Shown: positions 9,603 to 18,224 of the stretch, in pieces
Position numbering within the stretch: the stretch's first letter is position 1
Layout of the letters: each line of letters begins with the position of its first letter
Assembly: GCA_900112325.1 (NCBI GenBank)
Contig: FOLJ01000011.1
Span: 124,001 to 188,000 of the forward strand
DNA: 64,000 nt
Source of the DNA: Micromonospora sediminimaris
GTDB lineage: Bacteria > Actinomycetota > Actinomycetes > Mycobacteriales > Micromonosporaceae
Direction of reading: 5' to 3'
The notes under the pieces: model-generated
What the model saw: only the letters and a program-made list of their open reading frames with translations
What the model was told of the DNA's origin: nothing
Database searches by the model: none
Program-made: the position numbers and the translations under genes

Positions 9603-10037
9603 TCAGGCGGGTGGCCGGCACCGAACGACCTCACCGATGAACGGCCGTGCGGTGGTGACGAGGCGGTGCCGGACGGTGACGTGACGCTGCCCGGCGGCGG
9701 CGGTCACCGGCACCTCCTCGCGGGCCACCTCGGCGCCGGCGTGGTCCCGGGCGCGCAGCACGCACACCGCCGCGCCGCCGTCCGGCAGGTTGACCCGGAA
9801 GTCGACCACCACCTGGTTGTCGGTGATGTCGCCGTAGCTGATTACCTGGGCGTCGTACGCCGGATCGCCGTACTGCCGGTAGAGCCGGACCGAGACGACG
9901 GTGAGCGTCGCGACCACGACGACGGCCAGCAGCGCGGCCAGCACCGGCCGGCGGCGCCTGGGCGCGCGACGGTGGCCGTACCGGCCGGGCGGGAAGACCG
10001 GCGCGTTCGGTCCAAGTGTGGCGTGCGTCTCGGTCAC
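9603..10037 (-). CDS. DUF4307 membrane-anchored protein
   Basis: 144 residues. A basic cytosolic head (HRRAPRRRRP) precedes one transmembrane helix (about residues 30-50, LAALLAVVVVATLTVVSVRLY). An extracytoplasmic beta-rich domain follows, with VVVDFRVNLPDG and a Cys pair (AVCVLRARD and the final VVRCRPPA). This matches DUF4307, conserved next to greA and mca in actinobacteria. GTG 10037 has AGGGAGAT upstream; an earlier ATG at 10079 is possible. Function unknown. Confidence 0.83.
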   Translation of the reverse strand: MTETHATLGPNAPVFPPGRYGHRRAPRRRRPVLAALLAVVVVATLTVVSVRLYRQYGDPAYDAQVISYGDITDNQVVVDFRVNLPDGGAAVCVLRARDHAGAEVAREEVPVTAAAGQRHVTVRHRLVTTARPFIGEVVRCRPPA

Positions 10038-10257
10038 CGTCGGGTATCTCCCTGGCGTTGTTGTCAGCGGTATCGGCAAGAATGGCAGAGTCCGCCATTC
10101 CTGTTCGACTCGGTCGCCAGATCTGGCTCAGCGTCGCGTACGGCTGGGGTCAAATATGACAGGCCGGCGCGGTCCGGTGCCGCTACGGGGAGGAATTCGG
10201 CAGGTCAACGGGGGCCCGGGGTGGGTCGCCGGTGGGCAGAGACGAGGAGCGCCGACC

Positions 10258-11139
10258 TTGGCAGAGCAACTTCGACTCATGGCCGTTCACGCGCACCCCG
10301 ACGACGAGTCGAGCAAGGGCGCCGCGACGATGGCGAAGTACGTCGCCGAGGGGGTGGACGTACTGGTCGTGACGTGTACGGGCGGCGAGCGGGGCAGCGT
10401 GCTCAACCCCAAGCTCGACCGGCCCGACGTCTGGGCGAACATCGGCGAGATCCGTCGCGCCGAGATGGACGCGGCGCGGGCCATTCTCGGTATCGAGCAG
10501 GCGTGGTTGGGTTTCGTCGACTCCGGCCTGCCCGAGGGCGACCCGCTGCCGCCGCTGCCCGAGGGCTGCTTCGCCCTTCAGGACGTGGACGTGGCTGCCG
10601 GTCCGCTGGTGCGACTGATGCGCGAGTTCCGTCCGCACGTGGTCACCACGTACGACGAGGAGGGTGGCTACCCGCACCCGGACCACATCATGTGCCACAA
10701 GATCAGTGTGGCGGCCTTCGACGCGGCCGGCGACGCCGAGCGCTACCCGGAACTGGGCGAGCCGTGGCAGCCGCTCAAGCTCTACTACGACATCGGCTTC
10801 TCCAAGGGCAAGATCCTGGCGCTGCACGAGGCCGTCCTCGCGACAGGTGCCGAGTCGCCGTACGCGGAGTGGCTGACCCGCTGGGAGGACCGGCCGGACA
10901 AGGGGCCCCGGATCACCACCCGGGTTCCGTGCGCCGACTACTTCCCGGTCCGCGACGACGCGCTGCGGGCGCACGCCACCCAGGTGGATCCGGACGGCTT
11001 CTGGTTCCAGGTGCCGATGGAGCTGCAACAGCGTGCCTGGCCGACGGAGGATTTCGAGTTGGTCCGGTCGTCGGTCGACAGTCCCATGCCGGAGTCCGAC
11101 CTGTTCGCCGGGGTGCGGGGCACGGGCCATGCCCGCTGA
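10258..11139 (+). CDS. mca: mycothiol S-conjugate amidase
   Basis: 293 residues. Cleaves mycothiol S-conjugates of electrophiles to release the mercapturic acid and GlcN-inositol, a detoxification step specific to mycothiol-producing actinobacteria. Zinc-binding motif AHPDDESSKGA (His13, Asp16 region) and a second His in GGYPHPDHIMCH. The TTG at 10258 is preferred over the ATG eight codons in: GAGGAG lies nine bases before it and homologues start with the same EQLRLMAVHAHPDD. The paralogue MshB is similar, but the long C-terminal FWFQVPMELQQ section favours Mca. Confidence 0.93.
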   Translation: MAEQLRLMAVHAHPDDESSKGAATMAKYVAEGVDVLVVTCTGGERGSVLNPKLDRPDVWANIGEIRRAEMDAARAILGIEQAWLGFVDSGLPEGDPLPPLPEGCFALQDVDVAAGPLVRLMREFRPHVVTTYDEEGGYPHPDHIMCHKISVAAFDAAGDAERYPELGEPWQPLKLYYDIGFSKGKILALHEAVLATGAESPYAEWLTRWEDRPDKGPRITTRVPCADYFPVRDDALRAHATQVDPDGFWFQVPMELQQRAWPTEDFELVRSSVDSPMPESDLFAGVRGTGHAR

Positions 11140-11152
11140 GCGGGCACCGGGC

Positions 11153-11158
11153 TACCCT
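11153..11158 (+). promoter_or_regulatory. -10-like box before the small membrane protein gene
   Basis: TACCCT fits TANNNT and would give a short leader of about 23 bases, with the ribosome binding site ACCGGAGGAA before the ATG at 11188. Confidence 0.35.
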
Positions 11159-11187
11159 GGTCGCACACCGCGAACCGGAGGAATCCC

Positions 11188-11484
11188 ATGCTGACCGCTG
11201 CTCAGGTGCTCGCCCAGAACAACTTCGGTGACACCCGCACGGGTGGGCTGGCCGGGCCGATGGGCCTGTTCCTCATCCTCGTCCTCGGTGCCGCCACCGT
11301 GCTGCTGATCCGCAACATGAACGCCCGGCTGCGCCGGCTTCCGGACCGGTTCCCCGGTGAGGGGCCGGCGGCACCAGGCACGGAGTCGATGGAGCGTTCG
11401 GTCGGTGATCCGACAGGTGGGATCGTGACGGAGGATTCATCCACGGATGCTCCCAACGGGCACCAGCAGCGCCGCGACGGCTGA
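11188..11484 (+). CDS. small single-pass membrane protein
   Basis: 98 residues. A short N-terminal segment is followed by one hydrophobic helix (about residues 24-42, GPMGLFLILVLGAATVLLI), then a basic stretch (RNMNARLRRLPDRFP) and a disordered Pro/Gly/Ser-rich tail. A GGAGGAA ribosome binding site lies seven bases upstream. A similar small protein follows mca in mycobacteria (Rv1083-like). Function unknown. Confidence 0.75.
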   Translation: MLTAAQVLAQNNFGDTRTGGLAGPMGLFLILVLGAATVLLIRNMNARLRRLPDRFPGEGPAAPGTESMERSVGDPTGGIVTEDSSTDAPNGHQQRRDG

Positions 11485-11661
11485 TCGGAGCATGATTCAC
11501 GTCGAACCGGATGGTCGACCCCTGTTGCGACCATCGGGTTTGGCTTAGCCTTCCGCCGGGGGGACCGAAAGTCCTCAAGCTGCGCGGGAGGGGGCGCCGA
11601 TGACCACCGCAGTCATGTCCGCCCGCCGCGTGGTCTCTTTCAGGTCGGCGGGAGGGGGTCG

Positions 11662-14193
11662 GTGACCTCCGGCCGGGCCGGTCAACCGCTCGACCGGCCC
11701 ACGGGCCGTGGTACGCCGATGGGGCTGCACCTGCTCACCGCCGCCGTCGTGGCCACCGCGCTGGTTGCCGCAGTGGTGGGGCTGAGCCTGCCGGCGGGGC
11801 TGCCGGCCGACGACCCGCTTGGCGGGCCCGCCCGCTTCGGCTTCGCGGTCGCCCTATTCGCCCTGTCCCAGTTGGCCCGGCTCCGGTTCCGCGCTGCGGC
11901 CGGCGTGGTCAGTGTCACCTGGGCCGAAGCCGCCTTGATCGTCTGCCTCTACCTCGTACCCCCCGGTTGGCTGCCGGCGGCCGCGCTGCTCGGCGTCACA
12001 CTCGCCTGGACGGCGCTCTCGGTGGTGGATGACGGCCGCACCACCTGGGACGTGATCCGCGTCGCGGGCGCGCACACCGCCGCCACCGCGCTGGCGGTGG
12101 CGGTCACCACCGCCCTGGGGCAGCCGACGCTTGCCGTTCCGACCCCCGCACTCACCCTTGCGGTGGCCGCCGGTGCCGTCGCCTACCTCCTGGCCAGCGC
12201 CTGGCTGGGCGGGGTGATGCTGGCGCTGCGGCACGGCATGCCCATCGGGCGTCCGTTGCTCGCCGCGCTACGCGGCAAGCTGCTGATGTTCGTCGGCAAC
12301 GTGGTGGTCGGCCTGCTGGTGGTGGTGCTGATCGAGACCGACCCGCGCTGGCTGCTGTTGCTTCCCGCTCCGCTGTGGCTGCTACAGCAGACCTACCGGC
12401 AACGGCTGCTCCAGGACCGCGATAGACGCACCTGGCGGTCATTCGCCGAGGCCACGAAGGCGCTCAACCAACTCGACGAGCGGGGCGTGGCGACGGCGGG
12501 TGTCACCGGGGCACTGGCGCTGTTCGAGGCGGAACTGGTCGACGTGGAGGTGGTCCGGGGCGACGGACGGTGGCGTCGCTACCGCGGTGACCCGGGCGGT
12601 CAGGTGCTCGACCGGGAGATCGCCCCGCCCGACGACGACGAACCCGGACCGGGGGAACTGGTCCGCGACCTGTCGGTCGGCGAGACCCGCGTGGGCCGCT
12701 TGCGGGTGCGATTCCCCCGTACGGCGCCGGCCACCGGCCGGGAACGCGACGCTCACGCGGCCTTCGCCGACGCCCTCGCCGCGGCGCTGCACGATGCCGC
12801 CGCCCACCGGGAACTGCGCCTGGTCACTGCCCGCTCGTCGTACGAGGCGGTGCACGACCCGCTGACCGGCCTGGCCAACCGGGCGGCCATGCTCGGCAAG
12901 GGCGACCAGGCGTTGCGGCAGTTGGCCCATGACCATCCGGTCGCCCTGCTGCTGCTGGACATCGACCAGTTCAAGGAGGTCAACGACACGCTCGGGCACG
13001 CCGCCGGTGATCAGCTGCTGCGGTTGACCGCGAACCGGCTGGGTGCCCTGGCCCGCTCGGGCGACCTGCTGGCGAGGCTCGGTGGTGACGAGTTCGCCCT
13101 GCTGCTGAGTTCGGTCCCGGTGGTCGGTGACCGCGCCGCACCCATGGCGTACGCGCTGCGTCAGGCCCGGGACATCGCCGAGCGGCTGGCCGCGCCCACC
13201 GAGGTGGCCGGGGTGCGGATGTCCGTCGAGGTCTCCGTCGGGGTGGTGGTGGCCCCGGCCGGCACCGCCGACCTGACCGAGCTGCTGCGCCGCGCCGACA
13301 TCGCGATGTACCAGGCCAAGTCGGGTGGCGTCAGCGTGGCCGCGTACGACACCTCACGTGACGCGGCCAGCACCGACCAGCTGGCCCTGCTCGCAGAGTT
13401 GCGGGAGGCGTTGCAGGCCGACGACCAGTTGGTGCTCGTGTTGCAGCCGGCCGTGGACCTGGTGACCGGGGCGCCGACCGGTGTGGAGGCGTTGATCCGG
13501 TGGCGGCACCCGAGGCGCGGCTGGTTGGGGCCGTCCGACTTCATCCGGCCGGTGGAGAACAGCGAGCAGCTCGGCGCCTTCACCCGCTACGTGCTCGACA
13601 AGGCGCTCGCCGTGGCCGCCGACTGGGCCCGGGAGGGCCTGGACGTACCCATCTCGGTCAACCTGTCCGCGCGTAGCCTGCTGAATCCGAGACTGCCGGC
13701 GGAGATCGCCGACGCGCTGCGCCGGCACCAGGTGCCCGCCGACCGGCTGGTCCTGGAGATCACCGAGACGGTGGTGATGAGCGAGCTGGAGGTCATCGAC
13801 CAGGTGCTCACCTCGTTGCGGTCGATGGGCGTGCAGCTGGCCGTGGACGACTTCGGTACCGGCTTCTCGTCGCTGGCGTTCCTCACCCGGGTCGCCGTGG
13901 ACGAGCTGAAGGTGGACCGCTCCTTCGTGCTCCAGATGGCGGATTCGCCGCAGGCGGCGGCCATCGTACGCAGCACCGTGGGGCTGGCCCACCAGTTGGG
14001 CCTGCGGGTGGTGGCCGAGGGAGTGGAGACGGCCGCGCAGCGTTCCGCCCTGGCCGAGCTGGGTTGCACCGCCGCCCAGGGCTACCACTTCTTCAAGCCG
14101 ATGCCCGCCGACAAGATCGCCGCCGTCCTCGGTTCCCTACGCGACACCGCCCCCAACAACGTCCTCCCCCTCCGCGCCGACGGCGCCTCCTGA
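11662..14193 (+). CDS. membrane GGDEF-EAL protein (c-di-GMP turnover)
   Basis: 843 residues. About eight hydrophobic helices occupy residues 15-240, followed by a linker with a degenerate sensor region. A GGDEF domain (DPLTGLANRAAML, then GGDEF near residue 474) follows, with an RxxD inhibitory site (RSGD) exactly five residues before GGDEF. The EAL domain begins at GVEALIRW (about 608) and has NLSARSL, ETVVM and DDFGTGFSSL (about 729). Both catalytic signatures are intact, so it could make or degrade c-di-GMP; the net direction cannot be read from sequence. GTG 11662 has GGAGGGGG upstream. It is inserted between genes adjacent in mycobacteria. Confidence 0.92.
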   Translation: MTSGRAGQPLDRPTGRGTPMGLHLLTAAVVATALVAAVVGLSLPAGLPADDPLGGPARFGFAVALFALSQLARLRFRAAAGVVSVTWAEAALIVCLYLVPPGWLPAAALLGVTLAWTALSVVDDGRTTWDVIRVAGAHTAATALAVAVTTALGQPTLAVPTPALTLAVAAGAVAYLLASAWLGGVMLALRHGMPIGRPLLAALRGKLLMFVGNVVVGLLVVVLIETDPRWLLLLPAPLWLLQQTYRQRLLQDRDRRTWRSFAEATKALNQLDERGVATAGVTGALALFEAELVDVEVVRGDGRWRRYRGDPGGQVLDREIAPPDDDEPGPGELVRDLSVGETRVGRLRVRFPRTAPATGRERDAHAAFADALAAALHDAAAHRELRLVTARSSYEAVHDPLTGLANRAAMLGKGDQALRQLAHDHPVALLLLDIDQFKEVNDTLGHAAGDQLLRLTANRLGALARSGDLLARLGGDEFALLLSSVPVVGDRAAPMAYALRQARDIAERLAAPTEVAGVRMSVEVSVGVVVAPAGTADLTELLRRADIAMYQAKSGGVSVAAYDTSRDAASTDQLALLAELREALQADDQLVLVLQPAVDLVTGAPTGVEALIRWRHPRRGWLGPSDFIRPVENSEQLGAFTRYVLDKALAVAADWAREGLDVPISVNLSARSLLNPRLPAEIADALRRHQVPADRLVLEITETVVMSELEVIDQVLTSLRSMGVQLAVDDFGTGFSSLAFLTRVAVDELKVDRSFVLQMADSPQAAAIVRSTVGLAHQLGLRVVAEGVETAAQRSALAELGCTAAQGYHFFKPMPADKIAAVLGSLRDTAPNNVLPLRADGAS

Positions 14194-14211
14194 CCCCCCG
14201 GCCCCACCCGG

Positions 14212-14270
14212 TTGATCAAGAGGTTTGCGTCGGAGGAGGGCGCTCCCGCCGACGCAAACCTCTTGGTCAA
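14212..14270. repeat. long palindromic element, copy 1
   Basis: Arms 14212-14233 and 14249-14270 pair over 22 bp with one G-U wobble. The centre holds a further GGG/CCC hairpin. The outer arm sequence TTGATCAAGAGGTTTGCGTC closely resembles copy 2 at 55860-55914. It lies between the GGDEF-EAL stop and the YyaL-type gene. It could act as a terminator, or be a REP-like repeat. Confidence 0.7.
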
Positions 14271-14295
14271 CACAGGCGGGGTGGGCCCGGCTGGA

Positions 14296-14301
14296 TATGG
14301 T
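14296..14301 (+). promoter_or_regulatory. -10 box of a probable leaderless promoter for the YyaL-type gene
   Basis: TATGGT (TANNNT) ends six bases before the GTG at 14308, and no ribosome binding site is visible. Confidence 0.45.
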
Positions 14302-14307
14302 CGTCGG

Positions 14308-16347
14308 GTGAATCGACTTGCGGAGGCGACCAGCCCGTACCTGCTCCAGCACGCCGACAACCCGGTCGACTGGTGGCCCTGGTGCGAGGAAGCGTTCGCC
14401 GAGGCGAAACGGCGGGACGTGCCGGTGCTCATCTCGGTCGGATACTCGGCCTGCCACTGGTGTCACGTGATGGCGCACGAGTCGTTCGAGGACGACGGCG
14501 TCGGCAAGCTGCTGAACGAGGGCTTCGTCTCGATCAAGGTGGACCGCGAGGAGCGGCCCGACGTCGACGCGGTCTACATGACCGCCACCCAGGCCATGAC
14601 CGGTCAGGGCGGCTGGCCGATGACGGTCTTCGCCACCCCGGACGGCACCCCGTTCTTCTGCGGCACGTACTTCCCCCGGCCGAACTTCGTCCGGCTGCTG
14701 GAGTCGGTCGGGACCGCCTGGCGGGAGCAGCGCGACGCCGTGCTACGCCAGGGCGCCGCGGTGGTGGAGGCGATCGGCGGGGCCCAGGCCGTCGGCGGCC
14801 CCACCGCCCCGCTCACCGCCGAGCTGCTCGATGCCGCCGCAGACCAACTTGCCAGCGAGTACGACGAGGTGAACGGTGGCTTCGGCGGCGCACCGAAGTT
14901 CCCGCCGCACATGAACCTGCTCTTCCTGCTGCGGCACCACCAGCGCACCGGCTCGGCGCGCAGCCTGGAGATCGTCCGGCACACCTGCGAGGCGATGGCC
15001 CGCGGCGGCATCCACGACCAGTTGGCCGGCGGCTTCGCCCGGTACTCGGTGGACGGTCACTGGACCGTGCCGCACTTCGAGAAGATGCTGTACGACAACG
15101 CCCTGCTGCTGCGGGTCTACACCCAGCTGTGGCGGCTCACCGGTGACGCGTTGGCGCTGCGGGTGGCCCGGGACACCGCCCGGTTCCTCGCCGACGAACT
15201 GCACCGGCCCGGGCAGGGCTTCGCTTCCGCACTGGACGCGGACACCGAGGGCGTCGAGGGCCTGACCTACGTCTGGACGCCGGCCCAGCTGGTCGAGGTG
15301 CTGGGCGAGGAGGACGGCCGCTGGGCCGCCGACCTGCTCGCGGTGACCGACGCCGGCAGCTTCGAGAAGGGCACGAGCGTGCTCCGGCTGGCTCGGGACG
15401 TCGACGACGCGGATCCGGCGGTGCGGGAGCGCTGGCAGGTGGTGGTCCGACGACTGCTGGCCGCCCGGGACGCCCGTCCCCAGCCCGCGCGTGACGACAA
15501 GGTGGTGGCCGCCTGGAACGGGCTGGCGATCACCGCGCTGGCCGAGTTCGTCCGGCTGGTCGAGACCACCGGCCGGATCGGCACCGAGGGTGAGGCGAAC
15601 CTGCTGGAGGGGGTCACCATCGTCGCCGACGGGGCGATGCGGGACGCCGCCGAGTACCTCGCCCGGGTGCACGTCGTCGACGGGCGGCTGCGCCGTGCCT
15701 CCCGCGACGGCCGGGTCGGCGATCCGGCCGGAGTGCTTGAGGACTACGGCTGCGTGGCCGAGGCGTTCTGCGCCATGCACCAGGTCACCGGCGAGGGACG
15801 GTGGCTGGAACTGGCCGGTGAGCTGGTCGACGCCGCGCTGGCCCACTTCGCCGCGCCCGGCGGGGCGTTCCACGACACCGCCGACGACGCGGAACAGTTG
15901 GTCGCCCGGCCGGCCGATCCGACGGACAACGCCACCCCCTCCGGCCGATCCGCGATCGTCGCCGGCCTGGTCGCGTACGCGGCGCTGACCGGGGAGAGCC
16001 GCTATCGCGAGGCCGCCGAGGCGGCCCTGTCCACCGTCGCGCCGATCGTGGGGCGGCACGCCCGCTTCACCGGGTACGCGGCGACCGTCGGCGAGGCGCT
16101 CCTCTCCGGGCCGTACGAGATCGCGGTGGCGACCGGGGACGTGGCGGGTGACCCGCTGGTGGCCGCGGCGTACCGGCACGCTCCACCCGGTGCGGTGATC
16201 GTGGCGGGCGCCCCGGACCAGCCGGGGGTTCCGCTGCTGGCCGGCCGTCCGCTGGTCGACGGGCGGGCCGCCGCGTACATCTGTCGGGGTTTCGTCTGCC
16301 AGCGGCCGGTGACCGGGGTCGAGGAGCTGGTGGGGCAGCTGCGTTGA
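14308..16347 (+). CDS. thioredoxin-domain (DUF255, YyaL/SPATA20-like) protein
   Basis: 679 residues, the family length. The N-terminal thioredoxin-like domain starts NRLAEATSPYLLQHADNPVDW and has the C-x-x-C in SACHWCHVMAHESF. An (alpha/alpha)6-barrel-like region follows, with GGWPMTVF, KFPPHMNLLFLLRHH and HFEKMLYDNALLL, reminiscent of glycosyl hydrolases and epimerases. Molecular role unknown. The frame is open to 14212, but the added residues come from the palindrome and are rejected. It corresponds by neighbourhood to Rv1084 of M. tuberculosis. Confidence 0.88.
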   Translation: MNRLAEATSPYLLQHADNPVDWWPWCEEAFAEAKRRDVPVLISVGYSACHWCHVMAHESFEDDGVGKLLNEGFVSIKVDREERPDVDAVYMTATQAMTGQGGWPMTVFATPDGTPFFCGTYFPRPNFVRLLESVGTAWREQRDAVLRQGAAVVEAIGGAQAVGGPTAPLTAELLDAAADQLASEYDEVNGGFGGAPKFPPHMNLLFLLRHHQRTGSARSLEIVRHTCEAMARGGIHDQLAGGFARYSVDGHWTVPHFEKMLYDNALLLRVYTQLWRLTGDALALRVARDTARFLADELHRPGQGFASALDADTEGVEGLTYVWTPAQLVEVLGEEDGRWAADLLAVTDAGSFEKGTSVLRLARDVDDADPAVRERWQVVVRRLLAARDARPQPARDDKVVAAWNGLAITALAEFVRLVETTGRIGTEGEANLLEGVTIVADGAMRDAAEYLARVHVVDGRLRRASRDGRVGDPAGVLEDYGCVAEAFCAMHQVTGEGRWLELAGELVDAALAHFAAPGGAFHDTADDAEQLVARPADPTDNATPSGRSAIVAGLVAYAALTGESRYREAAEAALSTVAPIVGRHARFTGYAATVGEALLSGPYEIAVATGDVAGDPLVAAAYRHAPPGAVIVAGAPDQPGVPLLAGRPLVDGRAAAYICRGFVCQRPVTGVEELVGQLR

Positions 16348-16383
16348 GCCGGATCCGCCGCTCGGTGCCGCGACCGGCCCGGT

Positions 16384-16389
16384 TAGGCT
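16384..16389 (+). promoter_or_regulatory. -10-like box upstream of purK
   Basis: TAGGCT (TANNNT) lies nine bases before the purK ATG. With no ribosome binding site visible, a leaderless or near-leaderless transcript is likely. The same hexamer recurs before several genes in the window. Confidence 0.4.
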
Positions 16390-16398
16390 GACGCCGCT

Positions 16399-17586
16399 AT
16401 GGATTCCCGTACCGGTCTGCCCGTTGTCGGCATGGTGGGCGGCGGCCAGCTGGCCCGGATGACCCACCAGGCTGCCATCTCCCTCGGCCAGTCACTGCGT
16501 GTGCTCGCGCTCACCCCGGATGACGGGGCGGCCCTGGTCGCCGCCGACGTCCAGTACGGCGACCACACCGACCTCGCCGCGCTGCGTACCTTCGCCAAGG
16601 GCTGTGAGGTGGTCACCTTCGACCACGAGCACGTCCCGACCGAACACATCCGCGCTCTGGCCGGCGAGGGGGTGAAGCTGTTCCCGCCCGCCGACGCCCT
16701 GGTGCACGCCCAGGACAAGCAGGTGATGCGGGAACGGCTCGGCACCCTGGGCGCGCCCAATCCGCGCTGGCGACCGGTTGCGTCCCCCACCGATCTGGTC
16801 ACCTTCGGCGACGAGGTCGGCTGGCCGGTCGTGCTCAAGGCCGCCCGTGGTGGGTACGACGGACGGGGCGTGTGGCCGGCCACCGACCCGGCGTCCGCGA
16901 CCGACCTGGCGCAGACGCTGCTCGCCGGCGGCACGAAGCTGATCGTCGAGGAGCGGGTGACGCTGCGCCGGGAGTTGGCGGTGCAGGTGGCGCGCTCGCC
17001 GTTCGGCCAGGTAGCGGTCTACCCGGTCGTCGAGACGGTCCAGCGCGACGGGATCTGCGTCGAGGTGCTGGCACCGGCGCCCGGCCTGGCCGAGGACCTG
17101 GCGGTCGCCGCGCAGCAGCTCGCCATCGACCTGGCCACCGCGCTCGGCGTGGTGGGCCTGCTTGCGGTGGAGCTGTTCGAGGTGGCCGACTCGGCGGTAC
17201 CGGGCGGTAGCCGGCTCGTGGTCAACGAACTGGCAATGCGCCCGCACAACTCGGGGCACTGGACCATCGAGGGTGCCCGGACGTCGCAGTTCGAGCAGCA
17301 CCTGCGTGCCGTGCTGGACTACCCGATGGGCGACACCTCGTTGACCGCTCCGGTGGTGGTGATGGCGAACGTGCTCGGTGGTCAGCCCGGCGGCATGTCG
17401 GTCGACGAGCGGTTGCACCACCTCTTCGCCGCCGAGCCGACCGCCCGGGTCCACCTCTACGGCAAGCAGGTGCGACCGGGCCGCAAGATCGGTCATGTCA
17501 CCGTGCTCGGCGACGATCTGGATGAGGTACGCGCCCGGGCCGCCCGGGCCGCCCGCTGGCTGCGGGACGGAACACCGGAGGAATGA
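16399..17586 (+). CDS. purK: N5-carboxyaminoimidazole ribonucleotide synthase
   Basis: 395 residues, ATP-grasp fold. Converts AIR, bicarbonate and ATP to N5-CAIR in purine synthesis. N-terminal MVGGGQLARM, ATP-grasp segments VLKAARGGYDGRGVW and VNELAMRPHNSGHWTIEGA are all present. The stop overlaps the purE start by four bases (ATGA), so the two consecutive enzymes are translationally coupled. Confidence 0.96.
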   Translation: MDSRTGLPVVGMVGGGQLARMTHQAAISLGQSLRVLALTPDDGAALVAADVQYGDHTDLAALRTFAKGCEVVTFDHEHVPTEHIRALAGEGVKLFPPADALVHAQDKQVMRERLGTLGAPNPRWRPVASPTDLVTFGDEVGWPVVLKAARGGYDGRGVWPATDPASATDLAQTLLAGGTKLIVEERVTLRRELAVQVARSPFGQVAVYPVVETVQRDGICVEVLAPAPGLAEDLAVAAQQLAIDLATALGVVGLLAVELFEVADSAVPGGSRLVVNELAMRPHNSGHWTIEGARTSQFEQHLRAVLDYPMGDTSLTAPVVVMANVLGGQPGGMSVDERLHHLFAAEPTARVHLYGKQVRPGRKIGHVTVLGDDLDEVRARAARAARWLRDGTPEE

Positions 17587-18083
17587 GCAGCGTGAGCACG
17601 GTCGGTGTGATCATGGGAAGCGACTCGGACTGGCCGACGATGAAGGCTGCCGCCGAGGTGCTCACCGAGTTCGAGGTGCCGTACGAGGTCGAGGTGGTCT
17701 CGGCGCACCGCACCCCGGTCAAGATGATCGACTACGGTCGGGCTGCCGCCGACCGTGGGCTCAAAGTGATCATCGCCGGGGCCGGTGGCGCGGCGGCGCT
17801 GCCCGGCATGGTCGCGTCGGTGACCCCGTTGCCCGTGATCGGCGTACCGGTGCCGTTGAAGCACCTCGACGGCATCGACTCGCTGTTGTCCATCGTGCAG
17901 ATGCCGGCCGGCGTGCCGGTGGCGACCGTGTCCATCGGCAACGCCCGCAATGCCGGCCTGCTCGCCGTCCGCATCCTCGCCACCGCCGACCGCGCCCTGC
18001 TCGACCGGATGTCGGCGTACCAGGCCGACCTGGAGCAGCTGGTCGCAGAGAAGGACGCCGCGCTCCGCGCCTCCCTGGCTTGA
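17583..18083 (+). CDS. purE: N5-carboxyaminoimidazole ribonucleotide mutase
   Basis: 166 residues, class I PurE. Moves the carboxylate of N5-CAIR to give CAIR. Signature GVIMGSDSDWPTM at the N-terminus, SAHRTP near residue 41, the AGAGGAAALPGM loop and a conserved His in KHLDG. It overlaps purK by ATGA. The PurK product is its substrate, fitting the bacterial two-step route. Confidence 0.96.
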   Translation: MSSVSTVGVIMGSDSDWPTMKAAAEVLTEFEVPYEVEVVSAHRTPVKMIDYGRAAADRGLKVIIAGAGGAAALPGMVASVTPLPVIGVPVPLKHLDGIDSLLSIVQMPAGVPVATVSIGNARNAGLLAVRILATADRALLDRMSAYQADLEQLVAEKDAALRASLA

Positions 18084-18224
18084 CCCGCATGGTCCGCTAC
18101 CGGTTGCGGCATCCAGCGGCCTCCCCGAGCGGGCAGCGGCCGGGACGACGCAAGCGGAGCGGACCACCGTCGGTGCCGGCCCACTCTGCCGCACCGCGAC
18201 GACGGCTGCCTTGACCCTCCGGTC

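Noticed and set aside
14212..14307. Upstream extension of the YyaL-type protein
   Set aside because: The extra residues are translated from the palindrome; the GTG at 14308 matches the family start and has a TANNNT box.
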